Source: Flavobacteriaceae bacterium
Lineage (GTDB): Bacteria; Bacteroidota; Bacteroidia; Flavobacteriales; Flavobacteriaceae
Direction of reading: 5' to 3'
Assembly: GCA_027490305.1 (NCBI GenBank)
Contig: JAIXYI010000069.1
Location: forward strand, 47,331 to 111,330
Length of the DNA stretch: 64,000 bases
The notes under the pieces were generated by a model. The model searched no databases. It had not been told where the DNA came from and saw only the letters and a program-made list of their open reading frames with translations. Positions 1 to 7,686 of this stretch are shown piece after piece; position 1 is the stretch's first letter; each line of letters opens with the position of its first letter. The position numbers and the translations under genes are program-made.

Positions 1-204
1 GTTGAAACTGCCCCAGGTGGTTTGGTCGCCCGGTATCTCGGTAGCATCGAGCCACGCGCCGTTGACGTAGCGGAAGAAATCATTTTTTGGACTCGTCTTC
101 GGGTCCATGTAAGTCGTGTTGATTCCAGGTTCTGACTTCTGCGCCTGCATCGAGAACGCCGCGAAGCCGAGGGCAATTGCCCATTTTTTGGAGAGTAGCA
201 TCAT
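1..204 (-). CDS. M13 family metallopeptidase, N-terminal fragment
   Basis: The frame runs off the left edge, so only the first 68 codons are visible. It opens with two Met codons, a hydrophobic signal segment ending in AQ (about residue 22), and then DFFRYVNGAWL and TEIPGDQTTWGSF. These are the hallmark start of neprilysin/PepO-type peptidases of family M13, which are periplasmic or surface zinc oligopeptidases. The HExxH site lies outside the window, so activity cannot be judged. The gene diverges from the Sco-type gene at 312. Confidence 0.85.
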   Translation of the reverse strand, partial: MMLLSKKWAIALGFAAFSMQAQKSEPGINTTYMDPKTSPKNDFFRYVNGAWLDATEIPGDQTTWGSFN

Positions 205-311
205 AGTTGGCCTATTTAGTGAAACAAATGTACAGGTATCCAGTGCGTGCGTATGTTAAAACCGACAGGAACCCCGCCGATTGCGTATTTTTGTGGCGCA
301 AATCTACACCC

Positions 312-980
312 ATGGCGTTCCTGAAAAAATACCGCATTTTCCTCATCACCATGGGGATCTTCTCGGTGGTCTTCCTTACCGTCGCCTACAACCTGCTGAA
401 AACCGAGAAAAAGCTGCCTATCTTCAACCCGGTGGATGTCAATCCCGAGCTCGCCGATCCGTCGGTATGGCACGTGGGCCGGGACCATCGCATTGCGGAT
501 TTCTCGTTTGTCAATCAGGACGGTAAAACCGTTACACAAAAAGACTACGAGGGCAAGATTTACGTGGCCGATTTCTTCTTCACCACCTGCCAGACGATTT
601 GCCCGATTATGACCTCGAACATGGAAAAGGTGCAGGATGCCATCCGCAACAATCCAAAGGTCATGATCCTGTCGCATTCCGTCACACCCGACATCGACAC
701 GCCCGAGGTCTTGAAGGCGTACGCCCAAAAACACCATGTCGACGCCCGGAAATGGAACCTCGTCACCGGCGATAAACGCAAAATCTTCGAAATAGCGCGA
801 AGTTCGTACCTCGCCGTCAAAACCGGAAGCGAAGCCGAAATGTATGACATGGTGCACACCGAAAACTTTGTGCTCGTCGACCGCGAACGCCGGATACGGG
901 GCTTCTACGACGGCACCAAAGAAACCGAAATCAAACGCCTCATCGACGACATCAGGTTTCTGTCAGAATCGTCGGAATAA
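312..980 (+). CDS. SCO1/SenC family copper chaperone-like protein
   Basis: This 222-residue protein has one N-terminal membrane anchor (about residues 8-27) and a thioredoxin-like domain facing the periplasm. The Sco signature is present: C93-x3-C97 in TTCQTICP, and the distal metal ligand His182 in MVHTENF. Sco proteins deliver copper to, or reduce, the CuA site of cytochrome oxidase. The frame is open further upstream, but the ATG at 312 directly precedes a normal charged-plus-hydrophobic anchor, so it is preferred. No oxidase gene is nearby; the next gene is feoA. Confidence 0.88.
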   Translation: MAFLKKYRIFLITMGIFSVVFLTVAYNLLKTEKKLPIFNPVDVNPELADPSVWHVGRDHRIADFSFVNQDGKTVTQKDYEGKIYVADFFFTTCQTICPIMTSNMEKVQDAIRNNPKVMILSHSVTPDIDTPEVLKAYAQKHHVDARKWNLVTGDKRKIFEIARSSYLAVKTGSEAEMYDMVHTENFVLVDRERRIRGFYDGTKETEIKRLIDDIRFLSESSE

Positions 981-993
981 GTCGAAAAAGCAC

Positions 994-1022
994 TACCTTT
1001 GCGCTTATTCAATCTAAATAAG
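994..1022 (+). promoter_or_regulatory. feo promoter -7 box with overlapping imperfect palindrome
   Basis: TACCTTTG (994-1001) matches the Bacteroidota -7 consensus TAnnTTTG and sits about 20 nt before the feoA start codon. Just downstream an interrupted inverted repeat, CTTATT (1004-1009) and AATAAG (1017-1022), covers the expected transcription start. A repressor here would block initiation, and a DtxR-type regulator is encoded nearby. No clear -33 TTG was found at the expected spacing. The operator role is inferred. Confidence 0.45.
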
Positions 1023-1252
1023 TGCAGACACCTCTTTCCGAACTGAAACAAGGGCAGCACGCCGTGATTGCGTCTTTCGAGATCGATGCCGTGCCGCTGA
1101 AGCTCATCGAAATGGGCTGTCTTCCCGGCAATCGTGTTGAGGTGTTGCAGATTGCGCCCTTCGGTGATCCGATTTACCTGAACGTAAACGAAAGCCACCT
1201 GGCCATTCGCATCGAGACGGCCCGCCAGATTTGGGTAGAAACCGAGGCCTAA
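1022..1252 (+). CDS. feoA: FeoA, ferrous iron transport accessory protein
   Basis: This 76-residue SH3-like protein has the FeoA pattern LSELKQGQ, then LIEMGCLPG and a final strand region LAIRIETA. FeoA is a small cytoplasmic partner of the FeoB transporter. The start is GTG: an in-frame TAA lies immediately upstream (1019-1021), so no earlier start is possible. The gene ends 9 nt before feoB, and the two are clearly co-transcribed from the -7 box at 994. Confidence 0.92.
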   Translation: MQTPLSELKQGQHAVIASFEIDAVPLKLIEMGCLPGNRVEVLQIAPFGDPIYLNVNESHLAIRIETARQIWVETEA

Positions 1253-1261
1253 TTTCCGAAG

Positions 1262-3364
1262 ATGTCTGACAACACCATCAAAGTCGCGCTTATCGGCAAC
1301 CCGAATACCGGGAAAACGTCGGTTTTCAATGCGTTGACGGGGTTGAACCAGCAAGTAGGGAATTATCCGGGTATCACCGTCGAGCGGAAGCAGGGAAGCT
1401 GCCAACTGCCGCTGGGCTTCAAGGCAACCGTACTCGATTTGCCCGGCACCTATAGCCTTAACGCCAGTTCCGTCGACGAAAATGTCGTCATCGAGTTGCT
1501 CATGAACCGCAACGACAAGGATTTTCCGGATGTCGTCGTGCTCGTGACCGATGTGGAAAACCTGAAACGGAACCTGCTGCTGTTTACCCAGATCAAAGAC
1601 CTGGAAATTCCCGTCATCCTCTGCATCAATATGATTGACCGGATGCAGTTGAAAGGCATCACCCTTGATATCCCATTTCTTGAAAAGGAACTGAAGACGC
1701 GTATCGCCTCGGTAAGCACCCGTAAAAACCTCGGCATCATGCACCTCAAGAAGCTGATCGTCGAATATCCGCAGTTGTCGACCGAGCCGTGCCTGAATGC
1801 GTCCAGTATCGATCCGGATTATTTCAACGGACTGCGGCGGACCTTCCCGAACCAGCAACTCTATAAACTATGGCTGGTTATCACGCAGGACGTGAATTTT
1901 TCGGGCCTCACCAAAAACTTCCTCGATACCGAGAATTTCGCCAAGCCGAACACCGAGCTCAAGCGGATGCAACAGAAGGAAACCATCAAGCGCTACCAGT
2001 TCATCAACGATGTACTTAAGGTCGGGAAAGTAACCGACACCTCAAAAGCGCGCGACCTCCGCAGCCGGATTGACCGGGTCTTGATGCACCGCGTGTGGGG
2101 TTATGCCATTTTCGGCTTCCTTTTATTACTCATCTTCCAGTCGATCTTTGACTGGTCAAGCTACCCGATGGATTGGATTGACGGCGGTTTCGCCTGGCTG
2201 AGCGGCTCTGTCGCCGACCACATGGCGCCCGGCACGCTGAACAACCTGCTCGCGCAGGGCATCATTCCGGGCATCGGCGGTATCGTCATTTTCATCCCGC
2301 AAATTGCCTTCCTTTTTCTGTTCATTTCCATCCTCGAAGAAAGCGGCTATATGAGCCGGGTCGTTTTCCTGATGGATAAGATTATGCGGCGCTTTGGACT
2401 GAACGGCAAAAGCGTTGTGCCCCTCGTGTCGGGCACTGCCTGCGCGATTCCGGCCATCATGGCGACGCGCAATATCGAAAACTGGAAGGAACGACTCATC
2501 ACCATCCTGGTCACACCGTTCATGACGTGTTCGGCGCGTCTTCCCGTATATACTATCATCATTTCCCTCATCATTCCGAAACAACGGGTCTTGGGCATTT
2601 TCAACACACAGGGCCTTACTCTGATGGCGCTTTACATCCTGGGGTTTTTGGCGGCGATACTGTCGGCATCCGTGCTGAACCACATCATGAAACTGCGTTC
2701 GAAGTCGTTCTTTGTGGTCGAAATGCCGAATTACAAACTGCCGTTGGGTCGTAATGTGGTGTTGAACGTCGTTGAGAAGACGAAAGCGTTCATCGCCGGG
2801 GCAGGCAAGATCATCCTTGCGATTTCCGTCATTCTGTGGTTCCTCGGGTCCTACGGCCCGTCTGATACCTTCGGAAAGGCCGACGAGATCATCGCGAAGG
2901 AAGTCGCCGCGGGTCGCATAGCACCCGACCAACATGATTCGGCTGTGGCAGCCTACAAATTGGAAAACTCCTATATTGGGATTGCAGGTAAGTCAATCGA
3001 ACCCGCCATCCGTCCGTTGGGCTACGACTGGAAAATCGGTATTGCCGTATTGAGTTCGTTTGCCGCCCGCGAGGTCTTCGTCGGTACGCTGGCCACGATC
3101 TACAGTGTTGGGGGAGACGCCGATAACGAAGAACCGATCCGTGAGAAAATGGCCGCTGAGGTCCGTCCCGACGGTACCCGCGTGTTCACGACCGCCACGG
3201 GTGTCTCGCTGCTGGTGTTCTACGCCTTCGCGATGCAATGCGCCAGTACATTGGCCATTACACGCAAAGAGACGAATTCATGGAAATGGCCGTTATACCA
3301 ATTGTTGTGTATGAGTGTCATCGCCTACGTATCGGCACTCGCTGTCTATCAATTCATGAAGTAA
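1262..3364 (+). CDS. feoB: FeoB, ferrous iron transporter with GTPase domain
   Basis: This 700-residue inner-membrane Fe(II) transporter has a cytosolic G domain at the N-terminus (G1 GNPNTGKT at residues 12-19, G3 DLPGTYS, G4 NMID) and a helical region. After about residue 275 follow the gate domains with the characteristic VPLVSGTACAIPA and FMTCSARLPVY segments. The length is normal for the family and no frame disruption is seen. It is the second gene of the feo operon. Its stop codon overlaps by one base the start of the next gene (3364), suggesting coupled translation. Confidence 0.97.
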   Translation: MSDNTIKVALIGNPNTGKTSVFNALTGLNQQVGNYPGITVERKQGSCQLPLGFKATVLDLPGTYSLNASSVDENVVIELLMNRNDKDFPDVVVLVTDVENLKRNLLLFTQIKDLEIPVILCINMIDRMQLKGITLDIPFLEKELKTRIASVSTRKNLGIMHLKKLIVEYPQLSTEPCLNASSIDPDYFNGLRRTFPNQQLYKLWLVITQDVNFSGLTKNFLDTENFAKPNTELKRMQQKETIKRYQFINDVLKVGKVTDTSKARDLRSRIDRVLMHRVWGYAIFGFLLLLIFQSIFDWSSYPMDWIDGGFAWLSGSVADHMAPGTLNNLLAQGIIPGIGGIVIFIPQIAFLFLFISILEESGYMSRVVFLMDKIMRRFGLNGKSVVPLVSGTACAIPAIMATRNIENWKERLITILVTPFMTCSARLPVYTIIISLIIPKQRVLGIFNTQGLTLMALYILGFLAAILSASVLNHIMKLRSKSFFVVEMPNYKLPLGRNVVLNVVEKTKAFIAGAGKIILAISVILWFLGSYGPSDTFGKADEIIAKEVAAGRIAPDQHDSAVAAYKLENSYIGIAGKSIEPAIRPLGYDWKIGIAVLSSFAAREVFVGTLATIYSVGGDADNEEPIREKMAAEVRPDGTRVFTTATGVSLLVFYAFAMQCASTLAITRKETNSWKWPLYQLLCMSVIAYVSALAVYQFMK

Positions 3365-4182
3365 TGCGTTCATTCGTTCGTAGCGCCCTAGCGGGTGTAC
3401 TTTTCTTCGTATCCTTCGGCCTCAACGCCCAGGGAAAAATCGACCAATCCAAAAAAGAACTATCGGAGAAGTCCGACCCGTTGCCGACCCGCCCGTCGTC
3501 CGAGGCTCGCCCGTCATTGCAGGATGATGATTCCGACCATCCGCTGTTGGACCTTTTCCTCGACATCACTTTCGGGATCTTTAAATTCGGAGTGATTGGC
3601 GATTATAATTCGGAAGACCGCCTCTACAAAAGCGTATCGTCTTATCCGTTCTACCGGGAAGGCATCGGAAACTACCGCGATTCAATCGAAGACAATCTCG
3701 GCCGATTGGACATCAGCAACCAATTCCTTTCCGATTTCCGGAATATACAGGCGAACCACCTCAAGGTAACCGGTCGCCCCTTCCAGTATGTATACGCCCG
3801 GGCCGATTGGCACCAATTGCGGGAGGCCTTTCGCGATCAACCCGACGACGGTCTCGCACTCTTCCAATTACACGTGTGTTATGACCGCATCCGGCTGCCC
3901 CGCTTCAACATGGGTTGGCATTTGGGCGTTACGTATGTCGGAAGCGGCGTCAATAAGGCCGGCGTATCAGCCGGCGTGTCGGCGGAAGTGTTCCTGAAGA
4001 AACGATGGAGTTTCGCCGGATCGGCCACCTGGAGTGCCGTCAACGAATCCCCTGTGCAGGTGTTCGAGCTGTCGTCGCGCTACCACCTGAAGAACTACTT
4101 CGTGTCGGCAGGCTACGAACATCTGCGAATCGCTTCGCCGCGTTATGATTTCATTGGCATCGGCGGCGGCGTTTATTTCTAA
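3364..4182 (+). CDS. Unknown exported protein in the feo operon
   Basis: This 272-residue protein has a signal peptide (MRSFVRSALAGVLFFVSFGL, cleavage after NAQ) followed by a polar stretch. The C-terminal half has alternating hydrophobic/aromatic residues ending in GGGVYF, typical of small outer-membrane beta-structures. I do not recognise a family. An upstream frame is open, but the ATG at 3364 starts at the signal peptide and overlaps the feoB stop by one base. Its place between feoB and the small Cys-rich protein suggests a role in ferrous iron handling at the envelope, which is inference only. Confidence 0.75.
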   Translation: MRSFVRSALAGVLFFVSFGLNAQGKIDQSKKELSEKSDPLPTRPSSEARPSLQDDDSDHPLLDLFLDITFGIFKFGVIGDYNSEDRLYKSVSSYPFYREGIGNYRDSIEDNLGRLDISNQFLSDFRNIQANHLKVTGRPFQYVYARADWHQLREAFRDQPDDGLALFQLHVCYDRIRLPRFNMGWHLGVTYVGSGVNKAGVSAGVSAEVFLKKRWSFAGSATWSAVNESPVQVFELSSRYHLKNYFVSAGYEHLRIASPRYDFIGIGGGVYF

Positions 4183-4191
4183 CTTTGCAGT

Positions 4192-4317
4192 ATGGATTGG
4201 CAACTTCTCGTTTCGTATGGCATTCTGGCGATAGCCGTCGGCTACATCGCAAAGCGCTTCTTTTGGCCGAAACGGAAAGCCAAAAAGGGGAACTGTGGCA
4301 CGGATTGTGGTTGCTAA
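4192..4317 (+). CDS. FeoB-associated Cys-rich membrane protein
   Basis: This 41-residue protein has one transmembrane helix (about residues 5-20), a basic stretch KRFFWPKRKAKK, and a Cys-rich tail NCGTDCGC (Cys35, Cys39, Cys41). This is the plan of the small FeoB-associated Cys-rich proteins found after feoB in many bacteria, which probably sit beside the transporter. It begins 9 nt after the preceding gene, so the feo operon has four genes. Its 3' end overlaps that of the convergent regulator (4314) by four bases. Confidence 0.85.
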   Translation: MDWQLLVSYGILAIAVGYIAKRFFWPKRKAKKGNCGTDCGC

Positions 4318-4967
4318 ACGGGCTTGACGAAGAGGTTGGCCGCTACTTTTCCCGAGATGGAATGAAGGTCACCGTCCACCCGTATTTCCAGCGAACCATC
4401 GAACGGTTCGTGCCCCACTATCGTGATGTGAGCACCCAACGCGATGCCGTTTTTATCGAGGTATTGCAAGAATTCCGACGAGGTATCGCGCACGCCTACA
4501 CAAACGCCTTCCTGCCCCTCTGCCAGTTCCGCCACTAATTGTTTTTCGGTTTTGAGGATACGGCCTTCGCGGTCCGGAATCGGGTCGCCATGCGGATCTT
4601 CCGTCGGATTGCCCAGGAAATCATCCAGTCGGTCAACGAGTTCGGGTGATTGGATGTGTTCCAACTGCTCGGCTATATCGTGTACTTCGTCCCAGGCGAA
4701 TGCCAGTTTTTCCACCAGAAATACTTCCCATAACCGATGCTTTCGCACAATCATTTTGGCCGCCAGACGCCCCGTTTGGGTGAGCGACACCCCCTGGTAT
4801 TTTTTATAGTGGATGAGTTCCTTTTCGGCCAATTTGCGTAGCATATCCGTCACGGAGGATGCCTTCGTCTCCATCTTCTCCGCAATGGCGTTGGTGCTGA
4901 CTTCCGTTCCGCCGAGCGTCGTCAAGTGGTAGATGGCTTTGAGGTAATTTTCTTCTGAGAGCGTCAT
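4314..4967 (-). CDS. DtxR/MntR-family metal-dependent transcriptional regulator
   Basis: The 217-residue protein has an N-terminal winged helix (SEENYLKAIYHL, then the recognition region KASSVTDMLRKLAEKELI). A dimerisation and metal-binding domain carries RKHRLWEVFLVEKL and HDIAEQLEH, followed by a C-terminal FeoA-like SH3 domain. Such proteins repress uptake genes when loaded with Mn(II) or Fe(II). It lies 17 nt downstream of the NRAMP transporter on the same strand and converges with feo, so both uptake systems are plausible targets. Sequence alone does not settle Mn versus Fe specificity. Confidence 0.92.
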   Translation of the reverse strand: MTLSEENYLKAIYHLTTLGGTEVSTNAIAEKMETKASSVTDMLRKLAEKELIHYKKYQGVSLTQTGRLAAKMIVRKHRLWEVFLVEKLAFAWDEVHDIAEQLEHIQSPELVDRLDDFLGNPTEDPHGDPIPDREGRILKTEKQLVAELAEGQEGVCVGVRDTSSEFLQYLDKNGIALGAHITIVGHEPFDGSLEIRVDGDLHSISGKVAANLFVKPV

Positions 4968-4984
4968 GTTGCAACAAGCACAGG

Positions 4985-6856
4985 TTAAGAATTGACGATG
5001 AACAGCGGAATCCGGATACGATGGCGAAGCTTGTCGACCGTGGTGCCGAACAGGATATCCTTAAAGCCGGTGTGGCCGTGTGTACCCATCACGAGTATGT
5101 CATAGTGCCCGGCTTCCACCATAGCCGGGATGGTGCGGTGTGGTTTGCCAAAGCCCAGTTGCGTGGTCACCACATATCCTTTGTTAGTCAATAGGCCTTC
5201 ATACTCCCGTAGCAATTCTTCATCCATCGTGGTTTCATGGTCTTCGATGTCATCGCCATACATCATCGCGCCCACCGTTTCCACCACGTGGATCAGCGTG
5301 TAACGGGCATCGGTTCCACCCAATTCAAATGCGTGGTTCAGGGCCACCTGATCGGCGTCAGAGAAATCGACGAGCACGGCAATATTTTGACGCGATGCCA
5401 CGGGCCTCCGTTTGAACTTCAGGTGTAGGTTGTGGGGCGAATGGTTATAGATATGGTCGCGTGGCCGTATGACGAACGGTTTGACGACGATGTACACGAG
5501 TAAAAGGAAAAACCCAACCAACAACGGCACCACCGTCAGCCACAGCACCAGCGGGTTTTCGGACTCGGCCAGCCATCCGGTCACTTCGCCGTATACAAGA
5601 CGGATGTTAAGCGATACGATGATCAGGGCAATAATCCAGGCGGCGACCTGCGTCAGCCGGTTGATGTGGAAGCCCTTCATCTTCGTTTTGTCGCTGACGA
5701 AGTGTATCAGCGGGATAATGGCAAAACCGAGTTGCATCGATAAAATCACCTGGCTGAAGATGAGCATCTTCCCCGTCATTTCTTCCCCAAAAAAGTAAAT
5801 CACCATCACGGCAGGCACGATGGCGATCAAACGTGTTATAATCCGCCGTACCCACGGCTGTATGCGGAGGTTTAGGTAGCCTTCCATCACGATCTGTCCG
5901 GCCAGCGTGCCGGTAATCGTCGAACTTTGTCCGGCTGCGATTAACGCCACGGCAAACAAAATTGGGGCCCATTTATTGCCGAGTATGGGTTCGAGGAATT
6001 TATGGGCATCCTGTATTTCCGCCACGTCGAAAAGACCGCTTTTGAAAAAGGTCGCGGCTGCGAGGATCAGGATGGCAGCGTTCACAAAAAACGCGAGGTT
6101 CAACGCAATGGCCGAATCGATGAAGTTGTATTTCAGGGCCTGGCGTACGCCTTCGCGGCTGCGGTCGAACTTACGGGTCTGCACCAGCGACGAGTGCAGG
6201 TAGAGGTTGTGCGGCATGACGGTGGCCCCGATAATTCCGATGGCGATATAGAGTGCTGTTTCGTTGGGAATCGAAGGCACCAATCCGGCTACGATGCCGG
6301 CTGCGTCAGGCTGGGCAAAAATCATCTCAAAGACGAACGACAACCCAATGATGGCAACCAGCGAAATGATGAAGGCTTCCATTTTGCGGATGCCTTTGTT
6401 AATAAGGAAGAGCAGCAGGAAGGTGTCGAGCACCGTCACCAAAACCCCTTCGAGCAAGGGCATACCAAACAACAGGTTCAGACCAATCGCCATACCCAAT
6501 ACCTCCGCCAGGTCGCAGGCGGCAATCGCGATTTCAGCCAGAAAATAAAGGATGTAGTTCACAAAAGGCGGATAGGTTTCCCGCGAGGCCTGGGCCAGAT
6601 CACGCCGGGTCACAATGCCCAGCCGCGCACTCAGGCTTTGCAGCAGCAGCGCCATGAGGTTGCTCATGAGCAATACCCAAAGAAGTTGGTACCCAAACTG
6701 GCTTCCCCCCGCAATATCGGTCGCCCAGTTGCCGGGGTCCATATAGCCCACACTGATCAGGTAGGCGGGTCCGAAGAACGCCAGGATTTTTCGAAAGGTC
6801 GATCGTTTGCCCTGCGTTACGACCGATTCATTGACTTCACCCAGTGATTTTGCCAT
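4985..6856 (-). CDS. mntH: NRAMP divalent metal transporter fused to a UspA domain
   Basis: The 623-residue protein has an NRAMP core with both metal-site motifs, DPGN (residues 40-43, first helix) and MPHN (in GATVMPHNLYLHS, sixth helix). These define proton-coupled Mn(II)/Fe(II) importers. After about residue 480 comes a universal stress protein domain (VLVDFSDADQVAL to GTHGHTGFKDILFGTTVDKL) carrying the UspA nucleotide-binding GxxG-x9-G(S/T) style loop. This cytosolic fusion is not in standard MntH (about 410 residues). The Met at 6856 is preferred over one seven codons earlier because it fits the promoter at 6875-6905. Confidence 0.93.
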   Translation of the reverse strand: MAKSLGEVNESVVTQGKRSTFRKILAFFGPAYLISVGYMDPGNWATDIAGGSQFGYQLLWVLLMSNLMALLLQSLSARLGIVTRRDLAQASRETYPPFVNYILYFLAEIAIAACDLAEVLGMAIGLNLLFGMPLLEGVLVTVLDTFLLLFLINKGIRKMEAFIISLVAIIGLSFVFEMIFAQPDAAGIVAGLVPSIPNETALYIAIGIIGATVMPHNLYLHSSLVQTRKFDRSREGVRQALKYNFIDSAIALNLAFFVNAAILILAAATFFKSGLFDVAEIQDAHKFLEPILGNKWAPILFAVALIAAGQSSTITGTLAGQIVMEGYLNLRIQPWVRRIITRLIAIVPAVMVIYFFGEEMTGKMLIFSQVILSMQLGFAIIPLIHFVSDKTKMKGFHINRLTQVAAWIIALIIVSLNIRLVYGEVTGWLAESENPLVLWLTVVPLLVGFFLLLVYIVVKPFVIRPRDHIYNHSPHNLHLKFKRRPVASRQNIAVLVDFSDADQVALNHAFELGGTDARYTLIHVVETVGAMMYGDDIEDHETTMDEELLREYEGLLTNKGYVVTTQLGFGKPHRTIPAMVEAGHYDILVMGTHGHTGFKDILFGTTVDKLRHRIRIPLFIVNS

Positions 6857-6874
6857 GGTTATACAATTGATACC

Positions 6875-6905
6875 CAAAAGTACAGTCCTTTTTAGTTTTT
6901 ACAAA
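6875..6905 (-). promoter_or_regulatory. mntH promoter
   Basis: Read on the minus strand, TTTG (6905-6902) is followed after exactly 19 nt by TACTTTTG (6882-6875). This matches the Bacteroidota consensus TTTG-N19-TAnnTTTG. The start codon at 6856 lies 18 nt downstream of the -7 box. The palindrome at 6910-6931 abuts the -33 element. Confidence 0.75.
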
Positions 6906-6909
6906 TTAA

Positions 6910-6931
6910 ATTTTTAGTTTTGTCTAAAAAT
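6910..6931. promoter_or_regulatory. Palindromic operator in the mntH/outer-membrane protein divergent region
   Basis: ATTTTTAG (6910-6917) and CTAAAAAT (6924-6931) form a perfect 8-bp inverted repeat around the 6-nt spacer TTTTGT. The TTAG/CTAA arms resemble DtxR-family operators. The site lies just upstream of the mntH -33 element and 7 nt before the ATG of the divergent gene at 6939, so one bound dimer could control both. A further TTTTTAG half-site occurs at 6889-6895. Binding by the regulator at 4314-4967 is inferred. Confidence 0.6.
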
Positions 6932-6938
6932 AATCACG

Positions 6939-7670
6939 ATGCGCTACCTATACCTACTTTTCCTATTGCCGACCCTCGCGATGGCACAGGATATCGCACC
7001 CCTTGCCGCCGACCGTCCTGACCAGACCGAAACGCCCTATCTTGTTCCGAAAGGCATGTTCCAGATGGAAAACGGTTTTTCGATGGAGAAGGACGGCAAC
7101 CGCAGTTGGGCGTTGCCATCTTCCTTGCTGAAGTACGGACTCAACGATGCCTTTGAACTGCGCCTGATCGTAACCTATGTCGTGGACGAAGCCGATGGCA
7201 CGAAAACAAGTGGTTTCGAACCAATACGGGTGGGTATGAAAGTCAAGATTTGTGAAGAGGCGGGATGGATACCGAAAACGTCGCTGATTGGTCACATGCT
7301 CGTGCCGGACGCTGCTTCTTCCGATTACCGCGCGGATCATTACGCCTCGCAATTCCGGTTTGTGATGCAGCACACGCTGACCAATAAACTTTCCCTCAGC
7401 TACAATCTCGGAGCGGAATGGGATGGTATCACACCAGACGCTACCTTTATCTACACCCTCACTACCGGATTCTCCCTCACCGACAAATGGGGCGCCTATG
7501 CCGAATTGTTTGGCTTCGCGCCTGAGAACGACAGCGCCGCCCACAGTTTCGACGGTGGGTTTACCTATCTGGTGAACAACGACACCATGCTTGATATCTC
7601 GTCGGGTTTCGGCATCACGGAAAACGCACCGGATTACTACATCGCGCTGGGTTTCTCGTTCCGACTGTAA
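6939..7670 (+). CDS. Outer-membrane transporter-like protein (MetA-pathway/PF13557 type)
   Basis: The 243-residue protein has a signal peptide ending in MAQ (about residue 17) and then ADRPDQTETP. That motif is typical of the barrel family annotated as putative MetA-pathway phenol-degradation transporters. The rest consists of repeated amphipathic strands ending in a terminal aromatic-rich strand (IALGFSFRL). It is divergent from mntH and shares the palindrome at 6910, so it may be an outer-membrane metal porin or a metal-controlled channel. Substrate is unknown. Confidence 0.75.
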   Translation: MRYLYLLFLLPTLAMAQDIAPLAADRPDQTETPYLVPKGMFQMENGFSMEKDGNRSWALPSSLLKYGLNDAFELRLIVTYVVDEADGTKTSGFEPIRVGMKVKICEEAGWIPKTSLIGHMLVPDAASSDYRADHYASQFRFVMQHTLTNKLSLSYNLGAEWDGITPDATFIYTLTTGFSLTDKWGAYAELFGFAPENDSAAHSFDGGFTYLVNNDTMLDISSGFGITENAPDYYIALGFSFRL

Positions 7671-7686
7671 GCCGTATCTTAGCGGG

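Noticed and set aside
905..1858. 317-residue open frame on the minus strand
   Set aside because: It overlaps sco, feoA and feoB, which are certain, and its composition is that of an antisense frame.
4180..4187. TAACTTTG as a promoter for the FeoB-associated small gene
   Set aside because: It overlaps the preceding stop codon and lies only 4 nt before the ATG, leaving no room for a transcription start.
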